Made by a program: the position numbers and the translations under genes. DNA of 64,000 nucleotides from Mycobacterium lehmannii (lineage in GTDB: Bacteria > Actinomycetota > Actinomycetes > Mycobacteriales > Mycobacteriaceae). The stretch spans positions 186,001-250,000 of the forward strand of contig NZ_NKCN01000003.1 of NCBI RefSeq assembly GCF_002245535.1, written 5' to 3'. Below, piece by piece: positions 25,657-36,506 of this stretch (positions are counted from its first letter, which is position 1; each line of letters opens with the position of its first letter). The notes beneath the pieces are model-generated. The model was not told where the DNA came from. It searched no databases and was given only the letters and a program-made list of their open reading frames with translations.

Positions 25657-26463
25657 TCAGCTACCGCCGAGCTTCTTGTAGACGGCGCCGACGATCGGTG
25701 TCACGATCGCGCGCGGCGTGTACCCCGCCGCAACCGACATCGCCTTCGAGGTCACACCGGGGACGACGCGCATCTTGTTGCGCTCCAATGCATCCAACGA
25801 CTGCTTGGCGGTGTACTGCGTGGAGATCCACAGGAAGTCCGGAATCACCTTCTCCACCAACGACTGCTCGTCGGGGTCCGGCAGCGCCTCGCGCACGGGT
25901 CCCGGTGCTAGCAACGTCACGTGCACGCCGTCCTTCTTGAGCTCGCCGCGCAGCGACTCGCTGAACGTGTTGACGAACGCCTTGCTGGCGGCGTAGGTCG
26001 CGTTGTTGGGAATCGGTGAATTGCCCGCCGCCGAGCCGGAAATGAGGATCCCGCCGGCCTTGCGCTGCACCATTCCTGGCAGGACGGCGAGCACGAGGTC
26101 GTGCACACCCAACACGTTGAGTTGGACCTGCGCCTTCTCGTCCGCCGGATCCAGCGACGACACCGGACCGAACGTCGCGGTGCCCGCGTTCGCGCACAGG
26201 ATCGAGATGTTGCGAGTCGCCAACTCGTCGCACAGCTTCGTGCGCTCCGTGGGGTCGGCCAGATCGACGGGTCGCACCTCCACCGTCACGCCGTACTGCT
26301 GCACCAGGCGGTCGGCAAGCGCCCGCAGCACCTCCTCGCGGCGCGCGGTGATGATCAGGTGATGTCCGCGGGCCGCGAGTTCGGTGGCCAGCGATTCGCC
26401 GATGTTCTGGGACGCGCCGGTGACCACGGCGCGGGCGTCGGCGCTGGGTGCGGGTACTGGCAT
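25657..26463 (-). CDS. Short-chain dehydrogenase/reductase (Rv2509-like)
   Basis: The 268-residue classical SDR has the NAD(P)-binding VTGASQNIGESLA motif near residue 15, followed by an RR that favours NADPH, and also NAG (LCANAGTATFG), the catalytic Ser (ISGSAAGNSP), YAASK (Tyr and Lys) and LAPGPVRE. Rv2509 family members are associated with mycolate and cell-envelope reduction steps or growth defects; the substrate here is not shown. The start is the ATG at 26463, leaderless behind TATAGT, in place of a 13-codon extension. Confidence 0.85.
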   Translation of the reverse strand: MPVPAPSADARAVVTGASQNIGESLATELAARGHHLIITARREEVLRALADRLVQQYGVTVEVRPVDLADPTERTKLCDELATRNISILCANAGTATFGPVSSLDPADEKAQVQLNVLGVHDLVLAVLPGMVQRKAGGILISGSAAGNSPIPNNATYAASKAFVNTFSESLRGELKKDGVHVTLLAPGPVREALPDPDEQSLVEKVIPDFLWISTQYTAKQSLDALERNKMRVVPGVTSKAMSVAAGYTPRAIVTPIVGAVYKKLGGS

Positions 26464-26470
26464 GCGCCGG

Positions 26471-26480
26471 ACTATATCGT
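26471..26480. promoter_or_regulatory. Overlapping divergent -10 boxes in a 26-bp intergenic gap
   Basis: On the minus strand TATAGT (26476-26471) ends 7 nt before the SDR ATG at 26463. On the plus strand TATCGT (26475-26480) ends 9 nt before the transporter ATG at 26490. The two boxes share two base pairs, so RNA polymerase probably cannot occupy both at once. Confidence 0.5.
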
Positions 26481-26489
26481 GGGCGGACC

Positions 26490-27797
26490 ATGAGCCACCC
26501 ACCCGATTCCGGCGCCCCAGCGGCTCGCCGTCAGATCATCTCGTGGGCGCTGTGGGATTTCGGTGCGACCGGATTGAACGCGGTGGTCGTGACCTTCGTG
26601 TTCTCGATCTACCTGACCAATACCGTCGGCGACGACCTGCCCGGCGGCATCAGCGCCACCAGCTGGCTGGGCTGGTCGCTGGGCGCGGCCGGCGTGGTCG
26701 TCGCGCTGCTGGCTCCGGTGACGGGCGTGTGGGTCGACGCGCCGTGGCGGCGGCGCCGCGTGCTGGCCGTTCTCAGCGCGCTGGCGGTCGTCCTGATCGC
26801 CTCGATGAGCGCAGTTCGCGACGACTACCGCTACCTGGCGCTGGGTCTGGTGCTCCTGGGTTGCGCGTCGGCGTGCAACGAGCTCGCCACCGTGCCCTAC
26901 AACGCGATGCTGCGCCAACTGTCGACTCCGCAGACCTCCGGCCAGATCTCCGGATTCGGGCTCGGCCTGGGCTATTTCGGCAGTGTCACCCTGCTGTTGG
27001 TCGTGTACTTCGGGTTCATCACCGGCGACGGCGGTTTGTTCGGTCTGCCGGTCGAGGACGGCGGAAACGTCAGGGCCGCCATGGTTTTCACGGCCATCTG
27101 GTTCGGGCTGTTCGCTCTGCCGGTGCTGATCGCCGGACCCAGCGCCGAACCCGACCCGCTGGATCAACGGCAGGCCGTCGGGTTCATCGGTGGGTACCGC
27201 AAGTTGTGGGCCGACATTCGCAGCGAATGGCGGCGTGACCACAACGTGGTGTACTACCTGCTGGCCAGCGCGGTGTTCCGCGACGGGCTGACCGGGATCT
27301 TCGCGTTCGGGGCGGTACTGGGCGTGCGGGTCTACGGCGTGTCCGAGGCCGATGTGCTGCTGTTCGGGGTGTGCGCCAGCACGGTCGCCGCCCTCGGCGC
27401 GGTCGGCGGCGGATTTCTCGACGACCGGTTCGGCGCCAAACCCGTCATCGTCGTCGCGCTGAGCGGGATGATCGCGGTCGGCCTCATCTTGATGTCGCTC
27501 AACGGGGTACTGGCGTTCTGGATCTGCGGGCTGCTGCTCTGTTTGTTCATCGGGCCGACGCTGTCCGCGGCGCGGACGCTGATGCTGCGCATGTCCGCCG
27601 AGGGCAAGGAGGGCGTCGCGTTCGGGCTCTACACCACCACGGGCCGCGCTGTTTCCTACCTTGCGCCCATGCTGTTCTCGGTCTTCATCGCCGTCTTCGG
27701 CACCGACCGAGCGGGGATGGGCGGGCTGGTCGTGGTCCTCGCCGCCGGCCTGATCGCGATGCTCGCCGTGCGGGTTCCGCGGCGTGCGCCCGCCTAA
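26490..27797 (+). CDS. UMF1-type (Atg22-like) MFS transporter
   Basis: The 435-residue membrane protein has about 12 transmembrane helices and belongs to the UMF1/Atg22-like branch of the MFS. The first helix carries WALWDFGATGLNAVVVTFVF, typical of this family, and later segments include CNELATVPYNAML, GFGLGLGYFGSV and MFTA.WFGLF-type helices. Atg22 relatives export amino acids, but the substrate of the mycobacterial Rv2508c type is unknown. The ATG at 26490 is used. The stop overlaps the convergent gene by 4 bp. Confidence 0.85.
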   Translation: MSHPPDSGAPAARRQIISWALWDFGATGLNAVVVTFVFSIYLTNTVGDDLPGGISATSWLGWSLGAAGVVVALLAPVTGVWVDAPWRRRRVLAVLSALAVVLIASMSAVRDDYRYLALGLVLLGCASACNELATVPYNAMLRQLSTPQTSGQISGFGLGLGYFGSVTLLLVVYFGFITGDGGLFGLPVEDGGNVRAAMVFTAIWFGLFALPVLIAGPSAEPDPLDQRQAVGFIGGYRKLWADIRSEWRRDHNVVYYLLASAVFRDGLTGIFAFGAVLGVRVYGVSEADVLLFGVCASTVAALGAVGGGFLDDRFGAKPVIVVALSGMIAVGLILMSLNGVLAFWICGLLLCLFIGPTLSAARTLMLRMSAEGKEGVAFGLYTTTGRAVSYLAPMLFSVFIAVFGTDRAGMGGLVVVLAAGLIAMLAVRVPRRAPA

Positions 27798-28594
27798 CCG
27801 CTGGCCGTGCAGATGGTCAGGCCGGCCCCCGTGCGCTTCTGCACCACCGAACCGTCGACGGAGATCGAACAGTTCACCTCGCGGCCGACGTTGATGATGC
27901 TGATGCTCGCCGTCGCCGCCGCGGACTCGGACAATTCCACTTCCTTGCTCCAGGGCAGCATGACGTTGAACTCGGTCTGCAGCAGACCGCCGGTGTCGAC
28001 GTAGGTGATGTTGATCGCGCGCCCGGAACCGCTGACGACGTAGACGACGGTCTGGGTGACGCCAGGAGTCGTCGTACCAGGGGCACCGGGTGCGCCTGGC
28101 GTACTGGGCACCGTGGGGACCGCGGGCACGGTGGGCCGCGTCGTGCGCGGAACGGTCGGGCGCGGCGCCGGTGTCGGATTCGGCGTGTTGAAGTCGGGCT
28201 CTTGCATCGGGGGCGGCGCGACGACCGTCTGCTGTTGCGAACTGTTGACGACGACCAACGCGATCACCAGGCCGAGCACGGTCAGCACCGCGAGACCCGC
28301 GGCGACCCACAACCAGCGGGGTGACTTCGGGTCCTCGGGCGGCGGGGGCGGATCGCCCGACGGGTAGGGCGCCCCGTACGGGCCCGAACCGTAGGTTTCG
28401 TACCCGTATGCGCCGTACGTCGGCAGATGCTGAGTCGGAGCGGGTTCGGGCGGCGCCTGATAGGTGGGGCCGTACGCCTGGCTGGCGTATGCCGGATCGC
28501 TGTATCCGGAATAGCCGTAGCCCTGCGGTTGCTCCCCGCGGCCGTAACCCGACTGCTCGTCGCGGCCGGGCTGTGGTGTACCGGTCATACCCAC
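27794..28594 (-). CDS. Proline-rich membrane protein with MmpS-like domain (Rv2507-like)
   Basis: The 266-residue protein has a Tyr/Gly/Pro-rich cytoplasmic N-terminus (repeated YG and GPY units, residues 15-85), one transmembrane helix (WLWVAAGLAVLTVLGLVIAL), a Pro/Thr-rich periplasmic linker and a C-terminal beta domain of the MmpS type (VVYVVSGSGRAINITYVDT to VNCSISVDG with two cysteines). No MmpL gene is adjacent. A role in the envelope is likely; the partner is unknown. The ATG at 28588 is an alternative start and has GAGGTGG just upstream. Confidence 0.85.
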   Translation of the reverse strand: MGMTGTPQPGRDEQSGYGRGEQPQGYGYSGYSDPAYASQAYGPTYQAPPEPAPTQHLPTYGAYGYETYGSGPYGAPYPSGDPPPPPEDPKSPRWLWVAAGLAVLTVLGLVIALVVVNSSQQQTVVAPPPMQEPDFNTPNPTPAPRPTVPRTTRPTVPAVPTVPSTPGAPGAPGTTTPGVTQTVVYVVSGSGRAINITYVDTGGLLQTEFNVMLPWSKEVELSESAAATASISIINVGREVNCSISVDGSVVQKRTGAGLTICTASG

Positions 28595-28677
28595 CTCATG
28601 CGTGCGAGGGTACCTGTGCGACCGCCCAACAGGCGCAGGTCGTCACTGGACTTGCCTGGGTAGGCACAATTGGTCCG

Positions 28678-30555
28678 GTGGGAGAGCAGGTTCGCAGAGT
28701 CTACGGCGCATCCATGTCGCCGGACGCCACCGCGTTCGCACATCTGGTCGACGACGGTGGCTTTCCGCGCGCAGTGCAGCGTTTCCTGCGCGGCTGGCGG
28801 GCGAGCTCGTCGCGAGACGTCGAGCTGCCGGTCGAAGGGCCGGTGACGCACGTACTGCATTCGGCCGACGGCCACTGGCTCGCATGTGAGGTCGCACCCG
28901 AGGGCAGCACCCGAACCCAGATCTGGGTCGTGACAACCGATCCCGACGACCGCGACGCCCGCCGCATCGACTCGTGGCCGCCGGGAGCGCCCGAGGGCAC
29001 CGCCGAACTGATCGCCTGGGACGGCACCCTGGTGGCGGCGATCCTCACCGGCGAGGACGGTGTCGGTAGCTCTTGCCTGATCGACCCGGCCACCGGCCGC
29101 ACCACCGTACTGGACCGCCGCTCGAGCGGCCGTCTGGTCGACGCCTGGGCAGGCGCCGCGCTCGTGCGCGTCGGACCGCGCGGTTACCGGGATCTGATCA
29201 TGCTGCGCGGACGCACCGAAACCGCGCTGCTGCCATACGATCCAGGCTCGACCACCGACACCGGCATCATCCTCGACGACCACTACGCGCGCCGACTGCG
29301 CGCAGGTCTGGAGGGCGAGCTCACCAAGCTCTACCAGCCGGCGAGCACCTATGACGCCGACAGCACCGAAGGTTATGTCCGGGCCCTGATCCGCAGCGAG
29401 AACGGCACCGAACATGCGCGACTCCTCGAGGTGACGGTCACCGCCGACGGCGTGGCCTACCAGGTCATCGCCGAACGTCCGGGCTATGAGCTCGACGAGT
29501 TCACCGTGAGCGACGATCTGTCGACCGTGGCCGTTCTCTGGAACATCCACGGCGCCAGCGAGTTACAGATCATGGAACGCACCGACCACACGCTGCAGCC
29601 GCCGATCCCGCTGCCGGGGATGGTGGCCACCCAATTGAGCATCAGCGCCGGTGGCTCCATGCTGGCCATGACCGTCGAAGGCCCGTCCACCCCGCCGACC
29701 GTCGAACTGGTCGACCCGCGTACCCGGGAGTGGGAGATCGTCGACCGCGAGCCCAGCTCCGGACCGGTGTCGCCGGACCCGACGCTGGAACGGGTCACGG
29801 CACGCGACGGCATGGAATTCACCGGGTGGCTCTTTCGGCCGCGCGACGGAGTCCCGGTGATCGGCGCGATGCTGTTCCTGCACGGCGGGCCGGAGGGGCA
29901 GGGGAGGCCCGGCTACAACGAGTTCTTCCCGGCGTTGCTCGAAGAGGGCATCAGCGTGTTTTTGCCCAACGTCCGCGGCTCGGGCGGGTTCGGCAGGACC
30001 TTCATGCACGCCGACGACAAGGAGCGACGGTTCGCCGCGATCGACGACGTCGCCGACGCGGTCGACTACCTGGTCGCGCGTGAGGTCGCGCCGGCCGACC
30101 GGATCGCATGTTGCGGGTGGTCCTATGGTGGCTACCTGACCCAGGCTGCGCTCACCTTCCACCCCGACCGGTTCGCCGCCGGAATCAGCATCTGCGGAAT
30201 GAGCGATCTGAACACCTGGTACCGCAACACCGAACCATGGATCGCCGCCGCGGCATATCCGAAGTACGGCCACCCGATCGGCGATCGCGAACTGCTCGAG
30301 CAGCTATCGCCGTTACAACGTGTCGATGCCATGACCGCGCCGTTGCTGTTGGTGCACGGCGCCAACGACACCAATGTGCCCCCCACCGAATCTCAGCAAA
30401 TGTTCGAAGCGCTGCAGGCACTTAACCGAAAAGTGGAACTGCTGATGTTCGACGACGACGGACACGAGATCGACCGGCGCGAGAATCGCGCCGTACTGGT
30501 CAAAGCCATGCGCGAGTGGCTGATTGCCGCATTCAGCCCGAATCCGATTCCGTAA
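28678..30555 (+). CDS. S9 family prolyl oligopeptidase-like serine hydrolase
   Basis: The 625-residue cytosolic peptidase (dipeptidyl/acylaminoacyl-peptidase type) has an N-terminal seven-bladed beta-propeller (about 50-370), which screens substrates, and a C-terminal alpha/beta-hydrolase domain. The domain contains LHGGPEGQGRPGYNEFF, the nucleophile elbow GWSYGGY with Ser482, an Asp in HGANDTNVPP and His596 in DDDGHEIDRREN. The start is uncertain: the GTG at 28678 follows the -10-like CACAAT by 8 nt and may be leaderless, while the ATG at 28714 is an alternative. The much longer open frame upstream is antisense to the MmpS-like gene and is rejected. It is followed by stress-type small genes with their own promoter. 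Confidence 0.85.
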   Translation: MGEQVRRVYGASMSPDATAFAHLVDDGGFPRAVQRFLRGWRASSSRDVELPVEGPVTHVLHSADGHWLACEVAPEGSTRTQIWVVTTDPDDRDARRIDSWPPGAPEGTAELIAWDGTLVAAILTGEDGVGSSCLIDPATGRTTVLDRRSSGRLVDAWAGAALVRVGPRGYRDLIMLRGRTETALLPYDPGSTTDTGIILDDHYARRLRAGLEGELTKLYQPASTYDADSTEGYVRALIRSENGTEHARLLEVTVTADGVAYQVIAERPGYELDEFTVSDDLSTVAVLWNIHGASELQIMERTDHTLQPPIPLPGMVATQLSISAGGSMLAMTVEGPSTPPTVELVDPRTREWEIVDREPSSGPVSPDPTLERVTARDGMEFTGWLFRPRDGVPVIGAMLFLHGGPEGQGRPGYNEFFPALLEEGISVFLPNVRGSGGFGRTFMHADDKERRFAAIDDVADAVDYLVAREVAPADRIACCGWSYGGYLTQAALTFHPDRFAAGISICGMSDLNTWYRNTEPWIAAAAYPKYGHPIGDRELLEQLSPLQRVDAMTAPLLLVHGANDTNVPPTESQQMFEALQALNRKVELLMFDDDGHEIDRRENRAVLVKAMREWLIAAFSPNPIP

Positions 30556-30577
30556 CCGAATCGTTCTCCGTAGCCAC

Positions 30578-30602
30578 GTTTACCGAAATTGTCTGCCGGG
30601 TA
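30578..30602 (+). promoter_or_regulatory. SigF-like promoter of the small membrane protein pair
   Basis: GTTT at 30578-30581, a 16-nt spacer and GGGTA at 30598-30602 match the mycobacterial SigF consensus. Transcription would begin near 30609, giving a leader of about 38 nt with AAAGGAGG (30633-30640) before the ATG at 30647. Confidence 0.6.
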
Positions 30603-30646
30603 AACGCTGCGCACGCGCCGATGCGGCGCGACAAAGGAGGCGCAGC

Positions 30647-30856
30647 ATGCGAGGTGGCGGAATTCTCGGCGTTTTGGTGCTCGTCTGGTTGCTGATCGGT
30701 GCCTTCGCCGCCTACCAGCGCGGCTATTTCGAAACCAGTGAAACCAATTGCGCGACAGCGGGAAGCATCGCTTTGACGGTGGTGGCCGGTCCGCTGAACT
30801 ACGCGGGCGTCAACCCCACGGTTGAAGCCTGCAACCTGCCAGAACCCAGCCAGTGA
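30647..30856 (+). CDS. Small single-helix membrane protein
   Basis: This 69-residue protein has one N-terminal transmembrane helix (GILGVLVLVWLLIGAFAAYQ) and an extracytoplasmic tail with two cysteines (ETNCATAG and VEACNLPEP) that could form a disulfide. The strong AAAGGAGG ribosome binding site fixes the start. The SigF-like promoter and the following DUF6131-type gene suggest a stationary-phase or stress-induced envelope pair. No function is known. Confidence 0.8.
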   Translation: MRGGGILGVLVLVWLLIGAFAAYQRGYFETSETNCATAGSIALTVVAGPLNYAGVNPTVEACNLPEPSQ

Positions 30857-30889
30857 CAACTGGCACTTGCCAATTCGAAAGGAATGCTA

Positions 30890-31045
30890 ATGATCATCCT
30901 CGGAGCGATTCTCCTCATCCTCGGACTGATCTTCGGAATCAACATCCTCTGGACCATCGGCATCATCCTCATGGTCATCGGAGCGGTGTTCTGGATTCTG
31001 GGGTCCATGGGCCGTCCCGTCGGAGGCAGACGCGCCTGGTACTAA
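30890..31045 (+). CDS. DUF6131-type micro membrane protein
   Basis: This 51-residue protein is almost entirely two hydrophobic helices (MIILGAILLILGLIFGINIL and IGIILMVIGAVFWILGSMG) with a short basic tail ending GRRAWY, the pattern of DUF6131 proteins of mycobacteria. GAAAGG at 30877-30882 serves as ribosome binding site for the ATG at 30890; an ATG two codons upstream (30884) is too close to it. It follows the previous small gene by 33 bp and is likely co-transcribed from the SigF-like promoter. Confidence 0.78.
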   Translation: MIILGAILLILGLIFGINILWTIGIILMVIGAVFWILGSMGRPVGGRRAWY

Positions 31046-31072
31046 CGGGCCCGGTTCTAACGGGCTAGGCGC

Positions 31073-31705
31073 TTAGGCGTCCCGCGCGGCCGAGGTCAGC
31101 GCCGCGACCGTCATCGCTTTCAAGACGGATCGCGGTCTGGCCTCGGCCGTTTTCGTGGCGCCCGGCTTGAGGGCGTGCGGCGTGGAGTTCAATAGACCGA
31201 ATGCCGCGTGGGCCATCAACCGGGCATCGGCCTCCGCCAGCGACTCGTCCAACCGCCGAAGCACATCGACCCAGGTCTCGACGTACTGCCGTTGCGCGCG
31301 ACGCACCTGACGTTTGGCTGTGGCGGGCAGATTCGCGAGATCGCGATCCTGGATGCGGATCAGGTCGGACTCGCCGAGGGCGAAGTCCAGGTGGAAGTCG
31401 ATCAGGCCCTCCAGCGCCGACGCCGGATCGTCGGCGCGCGCGACGACCTCAGTCGCGCCGGCCAGCAGGCGGGTGCTGATCCCGACCAGCAACTCGACCA
31501 GCAACGCCTCCTTGTTCGGGAAGTGCCGGTAGATCGCCGGGCCGCTCACCCCCGCCGCGGCGCCGATGTCCTCCAGACGCACCGCCAGGTAGCCGCGTTC
31601 CGCAACCAGGCGTTCGGCCGCGGCGATCAACTGGGATCGCCGATCCGACTTCGCCTTGCTGCGCCTGGTGGTCGCGGGCACGTCGGGGATCGGAGTTGAA
31701 GACAC
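31073..31705 (-). CDS. TetR family repressor of the leucine-catabolic operon (Rv2506-like)
   Basis: The 210-residue regulator has an N-terminal TetR helix-turn-helix (SQLIAAAERLVAERGYLAVR, then IGAAAGVSGPAIYRHFPNKE) preceded by a basic tail, and a ligand-binding domain of the acyl-CoA regulator type. It is divergent from accD1 across 91 bp that contain two copies of a 16-bp dyad, so autoregulation and control of accD1-bkdC are likely. An acyl-CoA intermediate of leucine breakdown is a plausible effector, as inferred from context. It starts at the GTG at 31705. Confidence 0.88.
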   Translation of the reverse strand: MSSTPIPDVPATTRRSKAKSDRRSQLIAAAERLVAERGYLAVRLEDIGAAAGVSGPAIYRHFPNKEALLVELLVGISTRLLAGATEVVARADDPASALEGLIDFHLDFALGESDLIRIQDRDLANLPATAKRQVRRAQRQYVETWVDVLRRLDESLAEADARLMAHAAFGLLNSTPHALKPGATKTAEARPRSVLKAMTVAALTSAARDA

Positions 31706-31736
31706 CGCGCCTCCCGCCCGCCTGTGGACATCTGGA

Positions 31737-33347
<1,611 letters not shown>

Positions 33348-33351
33348 GGAC

Positions 33352-35346
33352 ATGAACTTCGATACCGTCCTTGTCGCCAACCGAGGCGAGATCGCCGTCC
33401 GCGTCATCCGCACGCTGCGCGCCATGGGCATCCGATCGGTTGCGGTGTTCAGCGACGCCGATGCGGGCGCCCGCCATGTCGCGGAAGCCGACGTCGCGGT
33501 CCGCGTCGGACCGCCGCCGGCCAGACAGAGCTACCTCGACATCGACGCCGTGGTCTCCGCGGCCCGGCGCACCGGCGCTCAGGCCGTGCATCCCGGTTAC
33601 GGATTCCTCTCGGAGAACGCGCAATTCGCCGCTGCCCTGCAGGATGCCGGGATCGTATTCATCGGCCCGCCTGTCGGCGCCATCCAAACCATGGGCGACA
33701 AGATCGCGGCCAAGGCGGCGGTGTCGGCGTTCGGAGTTCCGGTGGTGCCCGGAGTTTCGCGTCCCGGCCTGTCCGACGACGATCTCGTCGCCGGCGCCGG
33801 CGAGGTCGGTTTCCCCGTGCTGGTGAAACCCTCGGCGGGCGGCGGCGGCAAAGGTATGCGCGTCGTGCACGAGCCGGCCGAGTTGCCTGCCGCGCTGGCC
33901 AGCGCGCGCCGGGAGGCGGCCGCCGCGTTCGGTGACGACACGCTGTTCCTGGAAAGGTTCGTGTTGAACCCGCGCCACATCGAGGTGCAGGTGCTCGCCG
34001 ACGGCTACGGCAACGTCGTACATCTGGGCGAACGCGAATGCTCCCTGCAGCGTCGTCATCAGAAGGTCGTCGAGGAGGCGCCGTCACCGCTACTGGACGA
34101 GGCGACGCGGGCGAGAATCGGTGCGGCGGCGTGCGACACCGCGCGCAGCGTCGACTACACCGGTGCGGGCACCGTCGAGTTCATCGTCTCCGCCGACCGG
34201 CCCGACGAGTTCTTCTTCATGGAGATGAACACCCGCCTTCAGGTCGAGCATCCGGTCACCGAGATGGTCACCGGGATCGACCTCGTCGAACAGCAGGTGA
34301 GGATCGCCGCGGGGGAGAAGCTGGCGATCGCGCAGGACGACATCTCGATGACCGGGCACGCGATCGAGGCGCGGGTCTACGCCGAAGATCCCGGACACGG
34401 GTTCCTGCCCACCGGCGGCACCGTGCTGGGCCTCGCCGAGCCAGAAGGCCCCGGCATCCGGGTCGACTCGGGGTTGGCTGAAGGTTCGGTGATCGGCAGC
34501 GACTACGACCCGATGCTGTCGAAGGTCATCGCGCATGCCGGCGACCGGCCGGCGGCCCTGCGGGCGCTGGATCGGGCGCTGGCGCACACCGCGGTTCTGG
34601 GGGTCACCACCAACGTCGAGTTCCTGCGGTTCCTGCTCGCCGATCCCGACGTCGCGGCCGGCCGCCTCGACACCGGCCTGCTGGATCGTCGCAGCCCGGA
34701 CTTTCACCCGGCGACCGCCGAGGACGTCGACCTGGTCGCCGCCGCGGCGTATCGGTGGCTGCGGTCATGGCCGCAACCCGTCGATGACCTGTGGGCGGTT
34801 CCCTCGGGCTGGCGGATGGGCCGCCACGCGCCGACGACGTATCGGCTGCAGTCCGGCGAGCGAGTCGACCACGTCCACCTCACCGGCACACCGCCGACGG
34901 GCAGTGCGGCGATCGAGGATGGCCAATCGCGGTCGCTGGCGGTGTCGCTGACAGGCGACCGGCTGGCGGTCACCTTCGACGGGATCGTCACGGACTACAT
35001 GGTGGTCGCCGACGACCACCGGACCTGGCTGGCGGGTGGGGGCCGCACGCTTGCTGTCGACGAGGTCCGCGAAGCGCCCGTGCGACCCGACGACGCGCAC
35101 AGCGGCGACGCCGAGCTGACCAGCCCGATGCCGGGTTCCGTGGTGGCCGTGGGGGTGGCCGACGGCGATCGGGTGACGACGGGCACCGTCGTGGTGACCG
35201 TCGAGGCCATGAAGATGGAACACGCGCTGAGCGCGCCGGTCGACGGCGTGGTGGAACTCCTTGTCGCCGAAGGCGATCAGGTCAAGGTGGGGCAGCCGCT
35301 GGCGAAGGTCATCGCGGACCCGACCGTCGAGAAGGAAGAAGCATGA
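33352..35346 (+). CDS. accA1: Methylcrotonyl-CoA carboxylase biotin-containing (alpha) subunit
   Basis: The 664-residue protein combines biotin carboxylase (ATP-grasp; [15 protein letters not shown] at the N-terminus, [15 protein letters not shown] glycine-rich loop, [15 protein letters not shown] [14 protein letters not shown] and [14 protein letters not shown]) with a C-terminal biotin carboxyl carrier domain, biotinylated at Lys621 in EAMKME. It carboxylates biotin with ATP and bicarbonate and hands CO2 to AccD1. It overlaps fadE19 by 4 bp (ATGA). The assignment to the methylcrotonyl pathway follows from the operon. Confidence 0.95.
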   Translation: MNFDTVLVANRGEIAVRVIRTLRAMGIRSVAVFSDADAGARHVAEADVAVRVGPPPARQSYLDIDAVVSAARRTGAQAVHPGYGFLSENAQFAAALQDAGIVFIGPPVGAIQTMGDKIAAKAAVSAFGVPVVPGVSRPGLSDDDLVAGAGEVGFPVLVKPSAGGGGKGMRVVHEPAELPAALASARREAAAAFGDDTLFLERFVLNPRHIEVQVLADGYGNVVHLGERECSLQRRHQKVVEEAPSPLLDEATRARIGAAACDTARSVDYTGAGTVEFIVSADRPDEFFFMEMNTRLQVEHPVTEMVTGIDLVEQQVRIAAGEKLAIAQDDISMTGHAIEARVYAEDPGHGFLPTGGTVLGLAEPEGPGIRVDSGLAEGSVIGSDYDPMLSKVIAHAGDRPAALRALDRALAHTAVLGVTTNVEFLRFLLADPDVAAGRLDTGLLDRRSPDFHPATAEDVDLVAAAAYRWLRSWPQPVDDLWAVPSGWRMGRHAPTTYRLQSGERVDHVHLTGTPPTGSAAIEDGQSRSLAVSLTGDRLAVTFDGIVTDYMVVADDHRTWLAGGGRTLAVDEVREAPVRPDDAHSGDAELTSPMPGSVVAVGVADGDRVTTGTVVVTVEAMKMEHALSAPVDGVVELLVAEGDQVKVGQPLAKVIADPTVEKEEA

Positions 35347-36506
35347 CTGATTTTCTAGCCACCGGGACACTTCCCGATCACTACGAACAGCTGGCCAAGA
35401 CGGTCCGCGACTTCGCCCAGAGCGTGGTGGCGCCCGTCTCCGCCAAACACGACGAGGAACACTCGTTCCCGTACGAGGTCGTCGCCGGCATGGCCGACAT
35501 GGGACTGTTCGGCCTGCCGTTCCCCGAGGCTTACGGCGGCATGGGCGGCGACTACTTCGCGCTGTGCCTGGCGTTGGAGGAACTCGGCAAGGTCGACCAG
35601 AGTGTGGCGATCACGCTCGAGGCGGGGGTATCGCTGGGTGCGATGCCGGTGTACCGGTTCGGCAGCGAGAAGCAGAGGCAGGAGTGGCTGCCGCTGTTGG
35701 CGAGCGGTAAGGCGCTCGGTGCGTTCGGCCTCACCGAGGCCGGCGGCGGCAGCGATGCGGGCGCCACCAAGACCACCGCCCGTCTCGACGACGGCCACTG
35801 GGTCATCAACGGTTCCAAGCAGTTCATCACCAACTCGGGCACCGACATCACGAAGCTGGTCACAGTCACCGCTGTCACGGGCGAGAAACCCGATGGGAAG
35901 AAGGAGATCTCGTCGATTCTGGTGCCGGTGCCCATCGACGGCTTCACCGCCGAACCGGCGTACAACAAGGTGGGTTGGAACGCCAGCGACACCCACCCGC
36001 TTAGCTTCGACGACGTGCGTGTGCCGGAGGAGAACCTGCTCGGCGAGCGCGGCCGGGGATATGCGAACTTCCTTCGCATCCTCGACGAGGGCCGGATCGC
36101 CATCGCGGCGCTGTCGGTGGGCGCCGCTCAGGGGTGTGTCGACGAATCGGTCAAATACGCCAAGGAACGCGAGGCCTTCGGCGCCGCGATCGGCAGCTAC
36201 CAGGCGATCGCCTTCAAGATCGCCCGCATGGAGGCCCGCGCGCACGTCGCCCGCACGGCGTACTACGACGCCGCCGCTCTGATGCTGGCCGGGAAGCCGT
36301 TCAAGAAGGCGGCATCGATCGCGAAGATGGTGGCCAGCGAGGCCGCGATGGACAACGCCCGCGACGCCACCCAGATCTTCGGCGGCTACGGCTTCATGAA
36401 CGAATACTCCGTGGCGCGGCACTACCGCGACAGCAAGATCCTCGAAATCGGTGAGGGGACAACCGAAGTGCAGCTGATGTTGATCGGGCGGGAGCTGGGT
36501 CTGTGA
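35343..36506 (+). CDS. fadE19: Acyl-CoA dehydrogenase, isovaleryl-CoA type
   Basis: The 387-residue FAD enzyme has family blocks [15 protein letters not shown] and [14 protein letters not shown], the FAD/ETF region [20 protein letters not shown] and the late [20 protein letters not shown]. By operon position between methylcrotonyl-CoA carboxylase and a lyase, it probably oxidises isovaleryl-CoA or a 2-methyl branched acyl-CoA. Its start ATG overlaps the accA1 stop, and its stop overlaps the next GTG, so it is translationally coupled on both sides. Confidence 0.92.
   Translation: MTDFLATGTLPDHYEQLAKTVRDFAQSVVAPVSAKHDEEHSFPYEVVAGMADMGLFGLPFPEAYGGMGGDYFALCLALEELGKVDQSVAITLEAGVSLGAMPVYRFGSEKQRQEWLPLLASGKALGAFGLTEAGGGSDAGATKTTARLDDGHWVINGSKQFITNSGTDITKLVTVTAVTGEKPDGKKEISSILVPVPIDGFTAEPAYNKVGWNASDTHPLSFDDVRVPEENLLGERGRGYANFLRILDEGRIAIAALSVGAAQGCVDESVKYAKEREAFGAAIGSYQAIAFKIARMEARAHVARTAYYDAAALMLAGKPFKKAASIAKMVASEAAMDNARDATQIFGGYGFMNEYSVARHYRDSKILEIGEGTTEVQLMLIGRELGL

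Noticed and set aside
26472..28310. A 612-codon minus-strand frame antisense to the UMF1 transporter
   Set aside because: Low-complexity Asp/Arg/Gln-rich translation, antisense to a clear 12-helix transporter.
28321..28677. Long N-terminal extension of the S9 peptidase
   Set aside because: It is antisense to the MmpS-like gene, Arg/Pro-rich, and lacks family similarity; the true start is at 28678 or 28714.
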